A stretch of DNA of 64,000 nt from an uncultured Nitrosospira sp. (lineage in GTDB: Bacteria > Nitrospirota > Nitrospiria > Nitrospirales > Nitrospiraceae), in contig CAADGK010000101.1 in the NCBI GenBank assembly GCA_900696515.1, forward strand, positions 1 through 64,000. Reading direction: 5' to 3'. A program made the position numbers and the translations under genes. Position 1 is the first letter of the stretch. Each line of letters starts with the position of its first letter. The notes below the pieces were generated by a model. The model was not told the DNA's origin, ran no database searches, and saw nothing but the letters and a program-made list of their open reading frames with translations. Shown here piece after piece: positions 7,746 to 15,888 of the stretch.

Positions 7746-8644
7746 CGGTGAAGGCTCCAACGAAAGACATAAGACGCGAATAAAGCGATGGCTACGACGC
7801 CGAGGACCGATTCAATTCCGGCGACTGTACGGGCCACAACTCCGACGGCAGACACGTCAGACTCGATGCCTGCTGGAAGGATGTTCTGGAGACTGAAATA
7901 TATAGCATCCTGGAAGCGAACGTCTGGTCGCCGCGCATGCGCCAGGCCATCTCGCAATAGAAAGAACATCGCCGGAAAGATCAGCAACCCAAGCGACAGG
8001 AGATTTCGGACCAAGACCCAAGCACGTTCGCCATAGCCCCACAGCCAGCGATTGCACAGGCTGGCACTCAATTGCGCGACTGCTTGCATTCGAGCGAGTC
8101 CATCGAAGTGATCCTTATACCACTGTGAGTCCCCCCTGATTGCAGCGCGAAGATGACCCTCCCGCGCTCGTATCTCTGTCATGCGATACTGCCGTGACTC
8201 GGACGAGAGGCCCAGACGGCTCGACTCAAGGGCGAGATTGCGAGCAAGTTCCTCGCGGAGATTCGGTTGTGAGGGAAGGCTGTGACGAAATTCCGAGAAT
8301 GGCAACTGGCAGCCGCGAAAGGAGGAATGTCTGAAATCACAGCTCTTAATGGCAACGTGACTAAAGTTGCAGTCAAAGAACCGACACCCTACGAAACGCG
8401 AACTGGCGAGCTCAGCTCGCCGGAAATAGCAGCCAATAAAGACGCAGTTCAGAAAGCCACTGTTACGCAGGTCAACTTCCTTGAAACTGATATTTGCGAA
8501 GGTGCAATGCGAGAACTCACCGTTCTCGATCCGCTGCCCATCAAGACGTGCGGCACCAAAAGCGAGGTCTGCTCCCTGGTAAGGAGCAGCGAGCTTGCCG
8601 CTTGGCCTACCGAGCAGGTACGCAGATGCGTCAGTTTCAGCCAT
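7742..8644 (-). CDS. Pentapeptide-repeat protein with C-terminal ion-channel-like domain
   Basis: A 300-residue protein. Residues about 25-125 are phenylalanine- and cysteine-rich pentapeptide repeats (for example FLNCVFIGCYF), expected to form a right-handed beta-helix. A helical linker follows. The C-terminal third has two membrane helices (about 205-232 and 270-297) around a loop resembling the pore region of two-helix channels (FQDAIYFSLQNILPAGI), but without the TVGYG potassium filter. This architecture suggests a membrane effector or sensor. It is first in a coupled operon with a nucleotidyltransferase. A GTTAAAC core-like site lies 31 bases upstream of the ATG. Confidence 0.7.
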   Translation of the reverse strand: MAETDASAYLLGRPSGKLAAPYQGADLAFGAARLDGQRIENGEFSHCTFANISFKEVDLRNSGFLNCVFIGCYFRRAELASSRFVGCRFFDCNFSHVAIKSCDFRHSSFRGCQLPFSEFRHSLPSQPNLREELARNLALESSRLGLSSESRQYRMTEIRAREGHLRAAIRGDSQWYKDHFDGLARMQAVAQLSASLCNRWLWGYGERAWVLVRNLLSLGLLIFPAMFFLLRDGLAHARRPDVRFQDAIYFSLQNILPAGIESDVSAVGVVARTVAGIESVLGVVAIALFASYVFRWSLHR

Positions 8645-8675
8645 GATTTCTTCGATACGATACTTTATACGCGGC

Positions 8676-8682
8676 GTTTAAC
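8676..8682 (-). other. Integron-like core site GTTAAAC
   Basis: On the minus strand the context CACTGAGTTAAACGCCGCG resembles the inner part of attC sites (the TGAGTTAA segment) and contains an exact GTTRRRY match. It precedes the first gene of the three-gene unit. The interval 8683-9519 further upstream has no gene I can support, only short frames without recognisable content. Confidence 0.35.
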
Positions 8683-9519
8683 TCAGTGCGGGGCCTATCT
8701 GTGCAGTATGCACAGCAGACATATCGATCCAATCAAAGGCAAGTGTATTGCAACTCCGACACTTTTTCAAAACCTTTTACCGCTCTGCCTGCTGGGATAT
8801 GGAGAGACTCACACAGTCGTTCCGCCTCCGCCAGGTATGCTGACTTAACCTCTTTGTTCTAGGGCCTGTGGTTGATGAGCAAGTTATTCCGAAGAGATAT
8901 GTCTGTGTGCTCGAGCCGTGGATATTCGGAGACACAACTTGCGTAACCAGCACCAGTATTGAAGGTGCAGAAAGTGTCCCAACTCAAATCCCGGCTTCTG
9001 CACTACTGTAAGGCGCAAGTGTTGCTATGAACGTTCTTTCTTTTACACCCCGTGGGATCCTGATGGCGCTGTCATTCGATCGGACCACCTGATAGCCGTC
9101 GGTCGTGTACGTCGGTTCAGGGTCGAGGACTGCCATCGGCCACCTTGAGACGTTCGCAGGCCCTTCAAACACTTTCCGCAAAGTGGACCGCCACGTGCTG
9201 CGAAGAGGACCGCTGGCTTACTCCGTTCCACGTCCGTGAGCTATGGTGTGGCCTCTTGTTCTTGGTGGCGATCCGTTCCCGGATCCCCTCGCCAGCCAGC
9301 TCGGCACACCTCGACAGCCAAGAGGACAGATCGAGCCCGCTCCGGTCCGGCTGGTCGTGATAAAAATGATGAACTGTCACTGTGGTACCATTCCCGTTGT
9401 TGAAGGGGAGGCCCGGCTCAATGGCATGCTGATGGTGCGTGATGTCTTACTACCGCTTTCAAGGGCGCGGGGCATGCGCGTTCTTCGGTTCAACAACACA
9501 TGTTAATGGAGGTACGACG

Positions 9520-9969
9520 ATGAGAATAATTTTCTCAGTCCTCTTGATTCTGGTCTTGGTCCAGACGACCCTTGCAGTGCGTGCAGAGCCACAAGATTTC
9601 ACCGTGACAGCGGTGATGAAAGGTTCAACGACGATCAGTGGCCAGAAGATCGAATATCCCAAAACCGATAAGGCGGAAATGGCCTCGGTCCTGGTCGAAA
9701 TCCAACCGGGGAAGGAGAACGGTCGCCACATGCATGCCGTCCCCACCTACGTCCATGTCCTTGAGGGAACTATGACGGTGGAATTTGAGGATGGCGCTCG
9801 ACAGACATTTAAGGCTGGGAGTGGGTTTCTGGAGGTAATAAACACCGTGCATAGCGCAAAGAATTTAGGCGAGGTACCGTTGAGATTATTGGTTGTCTTC
9901 GTAGGTGAAGAAGGAAAGCCAAATCTTATCCGACCCGAAAAACATCAGGCATCAGATGCGACACCATGA
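9520..9969 (+). CDS. Secreted cupin-domain protein
   Basis: 149 residues from the ATG at 9520, which follows a GGAGG ribosome-binding site. Residues 1-24 form a Sec signal peptide ending near VRAEP. The remainder is a single cupin barrel: GKENGRHMHAVPTYVHVLEG carries the metal-binding histidines and the later NTVHSAKN carries the second motif. Such small periplasmic cupins are usually of unknown substrate. The gene stands alone, with no co-directional partner. Confidence 0.8.
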   Translation: MRIIFSVLLILVLVQTTLAVRAEPQDFTVTAVMKGSTTISGQKIEYPKTDKAEMASVLVEIQPGKENGRHMHAVPTYVHVLEGTMTVEFEDGARQTFKAGSGFLEVINTVHSAKNLGEVPLRLLVVFVGEEGKPNLIRPEKHQASDATP

Positions 9970-10246
9970 TGCAAAACAAATGTTTCTGAACCACGTTGTG
10001 ACCCCTTCCAAGCTGAGTATGTCGCGAGGTCGGCTTGTGAATGAGTCGGAGGGTGTTTCCTGCATCCCCAATTCAGCATAGGCCGAAACATAGTCAAAGT
10101 CCTCTCGGTATACAGGTCTGGTTGATTGTCAGGGGCAGGAGCATGCACGCAGAGCGAAGACAAGCCTACGACAGGGAGATGTAGCAGAGCACTACTCTGG
10201 TACTAACCTCGACCTCCTACCATAAGAATGCAGACGTTGAACGGCC

Positions 10247-10276
10247 GCTTCTCAATTCGGAGATCGACCGGTTTGG
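10247..10276. repeat. 30-bp direct repeat, copy 2
   Basis: Matches 6545-6574 at 27 of 30 positions, same orientation. It lies in the 396-bp gap 9970-10365 between the cupin and repA genes, in which I see no gene. Confidence 0.6.
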
Positions 10277-10365
10277 GGCGCAAGCTGAATACGGATCGGA
10301 CTTGAACGAAAATTGACGCCTTGGATCAATGAACGTCTGGATTCATGTGAGTACCGGCCTCTTGA

Positions 10366-11643
10366 TTATGGTGCGCGTCTCGAAGAGTCCTGCAGGACCT
10401 TCTTCGGTTGTCCTACCCAGCCGTCAAGTTTGTGCTTTTTCCCTTCTCGTTGAAATGCCGCGACCAACGCGCGGGCTCTTGTCGTTCGAATGCGTCGACT
10501 CAAGGCCAGCTCTCGAACTTCCGCCATCACACGGTGCCGAATCGACCGACTAAAACTATCGATTACTTTTTTCCAGAATGGCTCATAGGCCTGATCGCGA
10601 TATCCGACGAAATCGTAGATTTCCTTTAATGCGTACGCCCTGTCTTCTATTTCTCCAGAGATATCGAGACCGAACTTCGTGGTATCATCCTGCTGGACAA
10701 TGACCTCGCGCACAGGTCCACGTTCAATCTCTCGTAACTTCTCCCGCTCATGTTGATACACTTCATGCCATGTTGGGCCCGCTTCCCAGACAATAATATA
10801 TTCCTTTGTCTGTGACGGCAGCAGTTCCAAGGACCATTTCCCAAGAAATCCAACTTTCAGCAACTCATCGTGCGCAGGCTTCAATTGGCGCCGAATTTCA
10901 GAAATAGCTCGCAACCGCTTTAAACTCAGGTTCATGGATAATTCTGCATAGGACTCACTCGCAGCTCCACGCCCCACCCGAAACAAAGCATGTAGATGTT
11001 GATAGAGAAGCTTTGTCAAATCTCGCTGTAGCGCCCAAAAGATCCGTTGATCCTGGATATGACAATGAAAATTATTCAAATTGGCCCAATACCAATCCGC
11101 TAGGCGAATCTGATGTGTCCATTGTCCTTCACTTCGATCACCAACAGATATCTCCTCCCGATCAATTCGCTCGAAGATGTGTACCCCTGTTTCCGCACGT
11201 CGGCCTTTCGCATTCTTCCTGTGTTCTTGCAACACCAAGCCACTCAGTCGATCTAAAAATTCACGCACTTCCTGCTGACGATCGCCATTCGGCGTTCGAC
11301 CAGTTAGTCGTATCAATTCGCGACCGCTAATTCTTAAAACATCAGGCACCACACCTTCCCGTTCCCACATCATAGTTAGAGCACGTTCGAATGCCCGAAA
11401 ATATTCCAAGTCTAAGACTGTAGGGTATCCCCACTTGGCACTGGGCATGATTTCAATCTCAACCTTGCGTGGGGTTCCGTCTCTTTCCATCACTCTCGTC
11501 ACGACTTTCGAAAGAGTGTCTGGACTGACCTTTCCTTTACCTGGGAGCTGCCACATAGGGATTTCTGAGATCGAGACCTCAGAATGGATTAAGCCATCCA
11601 AGACAGGAGCCGTTTTTTCTTTCTTTTGAAGAGTGGTATCCAT
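10366..11643 (-). CDS. repA: Plasmid replication initiator (RepA type)
   Basis: 425 residues, soluble. The block from SEVSISEIPMWQLP through RISGRELIRLTGR and the later WYWANLNNFHCHIQDQRIFWAL, LTKLLYQHLHALF resembles the replication initiator protein A family, which binds iterons through winged-helix domains to open the origin. The gene reads away from an array of TTGTGCGAACCCTCTCAC-type iterons and a DnaA box immediately upstream, as expected for an iteron-controlled initiator. A strongly basic C-terminus follows (RRIRTTRARALVAAFQREGKK). It lies next to parAB, giving a complete plasmid maintenance block. Confidence 0.85.
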   Translation of the reverse strand: MDTTLQKKEKTAPVLDGLIHSEVSISEIPMWQLPGKGKVSPDTLSKVVTRVMERDGTPRKVEIEIMPSAKWGYPTVLDLEYFRAFERALTMMWEREGVVPDVLRISGRELIRLTGRTPNGDRQQEVREFLDRLSGLVLQEHRKNAKGRRAETGVHIFERIDREEISVGDRSEGQWTHQIRLADWYWANLNNFHCHIQDQRIFWALQRDLTKLLYQHLHALFRVGRGAASESYAELSMNLSLKRLRAISEIRRQLKPAHDELLKVGFLGKWSLELLPSQTKEYIIVWEAGPTWHEVYQHEREKLREIERGPVREVIVQQDDTTKFGLDISGEIEDRAYALKEIYDFVGYRDQAYEPFWKKVIDSFSRSIRHRVMAEVRELALSRRIRTTRARALVAAFQREGKKHKLDGWVGQPKKVLQDSSRRAP

Positions 11644-11759
11644 CAGCGTGGTCGTAACGTATTCTTCTCTTTAACGTAAGGGTTTACGTGGGAAAGGAAT
11701 ATGGAGAAACAATAAAGAGATAAGATAATGAAAGAGATAAGGAATTGCAGATCAGACAT

Positions 11760-12065
11760 TTGTTTCAACCCTCTCACTTTGTGTCAACCCTCTATAGCCT
11801 TTGTGCGAACCCTCTCACCCGGCTCTTGTGCGAACCCTCTCGCAGTTGTTTCAAGCCTCCCAAATCGTGGACTCTAGCTTGTGCGAACCCTCTCACCTGT
11901 GGATAAATCCCTGAGAACGGCGGTCAGAGATATCATTGCAGAGTTCACATCGTTACGTGAAAGAATGGGAGATGAAAGGTTTTCGGACAAGACAAGATAT
12001 TTGTCGATTGAGGATGAGAAGGAAAAATGGGAAGAAAACGTTCAGCCATGAGAGGGTTGGAACAA
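11760..12065. other. Replication origin with iterons and DnaA box
   Basis: Between repA and parB are repeats of TTGTGCGAACCCTCTCAC. Units start at 11760, 11779, 11801, 11826, 11846 (degenerate) and 11879, at 19-33 bp intervals. An inverted unit lies at 12048-12065. A perfect DnaA box, TGTGGATAA, sits at 11898-11906 right after the last direct unit. A/T-rich sequence (11690-11755) on the repA side could be the unwinding element. Together with repA this is an iteron-type origin; the units probably also autoregulate repA. Confidence 0.85.
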
Positions 12066-12134
12066 GAAGTTTACGATGAGACATTGTCACCAGGGTTTAT
12101 GAATGTTTAAGGGTGAACGGTAAGCAGAATGCAA

Positions 12135-13223
12135 TTAGGAGGAGTCAGTTCGTTGAAAATTATCCAAGTGTTCCTGGGCCTTCCGTAAGCCTTCTTCAAT
12201 AAGCCTGATGTCATGAGCACGGTTCGGGTGAAAACGGATAACAAGGCGAAACGGACCATCGGTTCCCCTGGCATCGAATCGAACTGATTGAGCACCCTGG
12301 TTGGTACGGGGAACTCGTGTTACCTCCTCCCGAATACGGCGAGCGGTCCAGCCACCTTCGATTGCTTGGCGCGCTACCCTCTGTAGTCTGACGAGATTGG
12401 ACCGTAAGGGAAGAAGCTCCTGAACGTGTGTCAATGTTAGAGGTGATCCAGCTCCAAGCGTGAGCTCAATGATGTGTTCGGGTAAGTCAAGAACTTGGAG
12501 CGCACGAGTGATCCGCGTTTTATCACACCCGAGGCGTTGGGCCAGTTCTGATTTCAAATAGCGGTGTTGTTCAATCAGCCGCTTATAGCCCTTTGCTTCT
12601 TCATAACCAGTCAATTCTTTTCGCAGAAGATTGTCGATGAGGGCTTCGGCTGCTGCAACGTCCAGATTGTCATGCCGGATTAACGCTGGGATTGTAGCCT
12701 TTCCGAGAATCTGACATGCTCGCCATCTCCGTTCGCCTGCCACAATGTGATAACGGCCGTTGGCCACAGGACGAACATGAATGGGGGTTCGCACGCCGAA
12801 TAAGCGGATGTTCTCCAAGAGTTCAGGATCAGGTTCAGCCTGGAGTCGTGGTTGGTCCGGGCTCGGATCGAGAAGCTCGAGTCGGAGATTGTGGACACGC
12901 TCCCCTTCCGATTCGAGAGAGAGAGGGGTTTCGAGAGAAACCGAGGGGGCAGTTGTTGCTGAAGCAGCGACTGGAGCACGTGGGGGGCTTGGTGGGATCT
13001 CAGATGCGGCAGGGTGAGTCTCTGATGGCGGAGGAGTCTTATCGGTCGATGGCGAGGATGTGACGGAGGGTTTTGGCTGTGGTGAAGGGGCCGTGACGCC
13101 GAGTGTTTCAGCAAGGACTCCGTGGATTGCGGTCTCATTGGTAATACCCAATCCCATCAAAGCTCTACGGCTTTGTTCCTCGAGCTCTTGCCGTTCTTTG
13201 GATACTCGCTGCTTTCCACTCAT
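12135..13223 (-). CDS. parB: ParB-family partition protein
   Basis: 362 residues. After a low-complexity proline/serine-rich N-terminus comes the ParB/Spo0J nuclease-like domain with GRYHIVAGERRWRA and the following helix-turn-helix (LAQRLGCDKTRITRALQVLDLP). ParB binds centromere sites, spreads as a CTP-dependent clamp and stimulates ParA. The ATG overlaps the parA stop by one base. The extended linker of about 110 residues is longer than in many ParB proteins. Likely target sites are the palindromes at 14374 and 14553. Confidence 0.92.
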   Translation of the reverse strand: MSGKQRVSKERQELEEQSRRALMGLGITNETAIHGVLAETLGVTAPSPQPKPSVTSSPSTDKTPPPSETHPAASEIPPSPPRAPVAASATTAPSVSLETPLSLESEGERVHNLRLELLDPSPDQPRLQAEPDPELLENIRLFGVRTPIHVRPVANGRYHIVAGERRWRACQILGKATIPALIRHDNLDVAAAEALIDNLLRKELTGYEEAKGYKRLIEQHRYLKSELAQRLGCDKTRITRALQVLDLPEHIIELTLGAGSPLTLTHVQELLPLRSNLVRLQRVARQAIEGGWTARRIREEVTRVPRTNQGAQSVRFDARGTDGPFRLVIRFHPNRAHDIRLIEEGLRKAQEHLDNFQRTDSS

Positions 13224-14095
13224 TAGCTCACCACGACCTCAGCGGAGGGTGATTCTGATTCCGTCGCTAGTTGAGCCTCCAAGAGGTCTCGTTTCTTGCT
13301 GGCCTTCGCCACACGCGATACGACTTCAGCGGCGAGCCCGGCATAATCCTCAGCGCCCGAGGCGCGCAATTCCTGCTGGAAAATCGTCTTGTTCACCATG
13401 ATGGCTTTACCGAACTCTGTGTTCTCGCGGATGATGGTCGAAAAGACCTGATCTCCGAATGTATCCCGCATGGTCTTGACGATGGTCTTCGCCACGTTTG
13501 TACGCATGTCACAACGGGTCAGAAGGTACCCCAATAATTCGGTCTTGCGTTCTGTCTTCACGACGTTGACCTGTTGAACTTTGTTCTGTAAGGAGCGCAG
13601 GCCGTCCAAGGCGTATTTGTCTCCGGCTGCAACGGGCACGATGACGTAATTGGCTGCATACAAGGCGTTGGACATAAAGGTGCCGAGATTCGGAGGGCAA
13701 TCAATGATGACCATGTCATAGTTATTAAGTAAGGCAGACTGCCGAAACGCGGCATCCAAACCAAGCAGTGCACGGGGAGTTCCTTGGATATAACTCTCTT
13801 GTTCAAAAAGATCGATATGGGATGGAATGAGATCTAGATTTTTGGTGGAGGTTTCAACGATGGCTTCATCAAGTACCGCAGTGCCTCCAAGGACGTGGGC
13901 CAGCGTCGTCTGCCCTTTATAATCCCGACGTTCGTGAGGGAACAGGGTGGCTGTGAGGTTTGCCTGCGGATCAGCATCGACCACAAGGTATTTCTTCCCT
14001 TTACTGCTGCGAGCAAGGCCCGCGGCGAGATTCGACGCTGATGTGGTCTTTCCAACACCTCCTTTATGGGTGGCTATGGCAACTATCACCCCCAT
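13223..14095 (-). CDS. parA: ParA partition ATPase
   Basis: 290 residues. The deviant Walker A KGGVGKTT is at residues 11-18, and DADPQANLT and VIIDCPPN follow as in ParA/Soj. It has no N-terminal DNA-binding extension, so it is the short form (type Ib-like size), although its partner is a full ParB. It forms ATP-dependent nucleoid gradients that segregate plasmid copies. It is the first gene of parAB, with an upstream AT-rich region that may hold the centromere and the promoter. Confidence 0.95.
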   Translation of the reverse strand: MGVIVAIATHKGGVGKTTSASNLAAGLARSSKGKKYLVVDADPQANLTATLFPHERRDYKGQTTLAHVLGGTAVLDEAIVETSTKNLDLIPSHIDLFEQESYIQGTPRALLGLDAAFRQSALLNNYDMVIIDCPPNLGTFMSNALYAANYVIVPVAAGDKYALDGLRSLQNKVQQVNVVKTERKTELLGYLLTRCDMRTNVAKTIVKTMRDTFGDQVFSTIIRENTEFGKAIMVNKTIFQQELRASGAEDYAGLAAEVVSRVAKASKKRDLLEAQLATESESPSAEVVVS

Positions 14096-14373
14096 TGCAG
14101 ACCTCCTAGTTATGATAAAAGCAGACTAAGTGTTCATTGAAGTATAGAACTGTAGCAACAAAGTCAAGGGGAAATGCGTGGCCAAATGGTAGGACACAGT
14201 GAATTACCCACTTGTTATAGGGCCAATTAGACTTGGGAGTAGATATATTCAGTCAGATGAGGCGCCTTACTTATGATGATTATGAGGCATGAGTTATCCA
14301 AAACTCGGATCAGACCCTATGACATATCTTAAGAGACAGCCATGGTATGTCCTCCATCTCAAAACGAATAGTG

Positions 14374-14567
14374 GTTGCGTCAACGCAACTAATAAACATT
14401 ACACGATATGTAAAAGAAAACTGCATGAATTTATAAATATTGTGAATATATAAACGATATGACTGTAAAGTCATGAAAATATGTTGGAAAAGTTTTATAT
14501 AAATTAATAATATCAATTAGTTTATTCATAAATATGAAGGAACATTTAATAGGTGCGTTGACGCAAC
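14374..14567. other. Centromere-like AT-rich block bounded by two palindromes
   Basis: GTTGCGTCAACGCAAC (14374-14389) and GTGCGTTGACGCAAC (14553-14567) are related dyads in opposite orientation. The intervening 163 bp is strikingly AT-rich and includes ATGACTgtaaAGTCAT. The block lies about 280 bp upstream of parA, with no gene between 14096 and 14817. It is a candidate parS/centromere or a second unwinding region; ParB binding is inferred. Confidence 0.55.
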
Positions 14568-14817
14568 TTATCGTATTGTGCGCTCTCGACTGTATCCCAT
14601 CGATGGACCAAGGAAGAGCTCAAATGATAAGAGGTCCAAGTTAGAAAACTGAAGTTGCTGTGTATACTCTGAAGGCCAGCCAGGGATCACTCATCAATCG
14701 AGAACTCCGACCGCTATGTATGAAACTTTGACTATATAGAGCGGAATAAGTTTAGAATTGTTTTGAAATACAACGTAAAAGGTTTCAGCATATTAGGATG
14801 GGAGAGAAATGAGGTGT

Positions 14818-15528
14818 CTAAATAACGTCCCACTCCTTGAAGCGAGAGGTAATTCTCCACCGTCCGGTCAAGCGCACGAAAGCTAAATACTTGTAGATCT
14901 TCGTTTCAGTTTCAGGCGGAAGCTCGAAACCTCCTCTTTTCATATCAACCAAGAGCTGACGGGTGTCGTCAAGCAGGGCCTCGCGGATCTCAGGCTCGGC
15001 TGTTCGAATTTGCGAATCGAGGATTTCAAGATCTTTCGCTGTGAATTGATGAAAGCGATGGATCATGGTGTCTGGCGAGATGTGTGGGCGAGCCTGTGGC
15101 GAGAAGAGTCGCACTTCAAATTGACCTTTGACAAAATGACGTGGGCGAACGGTGATTTTGAGTAGGCCGGCCGTCACCAGTTGCTGTCTGGCGCGGAGTG
15201 CATTCTTTCCGCGTGTCCCCACCCATTGCGCCATATCGGCGATCGACGCCTGAACATGACTCGTGCCACATCCGTGGCTGTGTCGAAGGAATTGTACATA
15301 GAGGATCTGTTGATGAGAGGGGAGGGCGCGAAAATCAGGATGGTCAAGTGTTTGGCAGACGAGTTCCGAAAACCGAGCCGGGTTGAAGTCAGGTGGTGCT
15401 GGTCGGGTCTCTGAGGTAAGTTGGGGAGCAGATTCCCGTTCTTCAAACTCTCGGGCAAGTGCTTCTTCATCAAAGACTTCAGAAGATTTCACGATGTCCA
15501 TTGAGGCCTCAAAAGTCGATGTACGCAT
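14818..15528 (-). CDS. Hypothetical winged-helix-like plasmid protein
   Basis: 236 residues, or 227 if translation begins at the ATG at 15501, which has the better ribosome-binding site (TTGAGG). The middle part (SIADMAQWVGTRGKNALRAR, then LVTAGLLKITVRP) resembles a winged-helix DNA-binding module of replication or regulatory proteins. There are no membrane segments. Its location beside parAB suggests a maintenance or copy-control role, but I do not recognise a named family. Confidence 0.55.
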   Translation of the reverse strand: MRTSTFEASMDIVKSSEVFDEEALAREFEERESAPQLTSETRPAPPDFNPARFSELVCQTLDHPDFRALPSHQQILYVQFLRHSHGCGTSHVQASIADMAQWVGTRGKNALRARQQLVTAGLLKITVRPRHFVKGQFEVRLFSPQARPHISPDTMIHRFHQFTAKDLEILDSQIRTAEPEIREALLDDTRQLLVDMKRGGFELPPETETKIYKYLAFVRLTGRWRITSRFKEWDVI

Positions 15529-15803
15529 AGATCGAGTGCCATACCTAGACGTATCATGTCAAGTACTTATATACAGATTGATCCAACATGGCTCAATTCA
15601 TGTTAGTATCCGGGATGGCACCCTTCTCGGATGCCTTGACTTTTCGGATAGAAGAGGGGAGGGTGGGGGAAGGCAGGGGAGCGGCCAGGAAAATCGGGGT
15701 GAAAGGTAATCACCTCTTCGTATGTCGGAAGATCCGTCGCCGAGAGGGACACCCCGCTTTGCACGCTCCGCCTACATCTATAAGGAGGAGCGCCGGGCGT
15801 GAT

Positions 15804-15820
15804 GCGGGCGTCACGCCCGC
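15804..15820. other. GC palindrome upstream of the recombinase
   Basis: GCGGGCGTCACGCCCGC is a 7-bp stem with a 3-base loop. It lies in the 360-bp non-coding gap 15529-15888 between two divergent genes. It could be a recombinase or regulator binding site; no recombination core is evident. Confidence 0.35.
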
Positions 15821-15888
15821 TGAGTCTTAGAGGGTTCTCCATTATAGAGAGGGATGGAGAGGGGACAGAGAAACGACGGAGGCAGACC

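Noticed and set aside
8984-9380. Minus-strand open frames between the channel gene and the cupin gene
   Set aside because: Three short frames in different phases, no ribosome-binding site, no recognisable domain; could be a decayed gene but not supportable.
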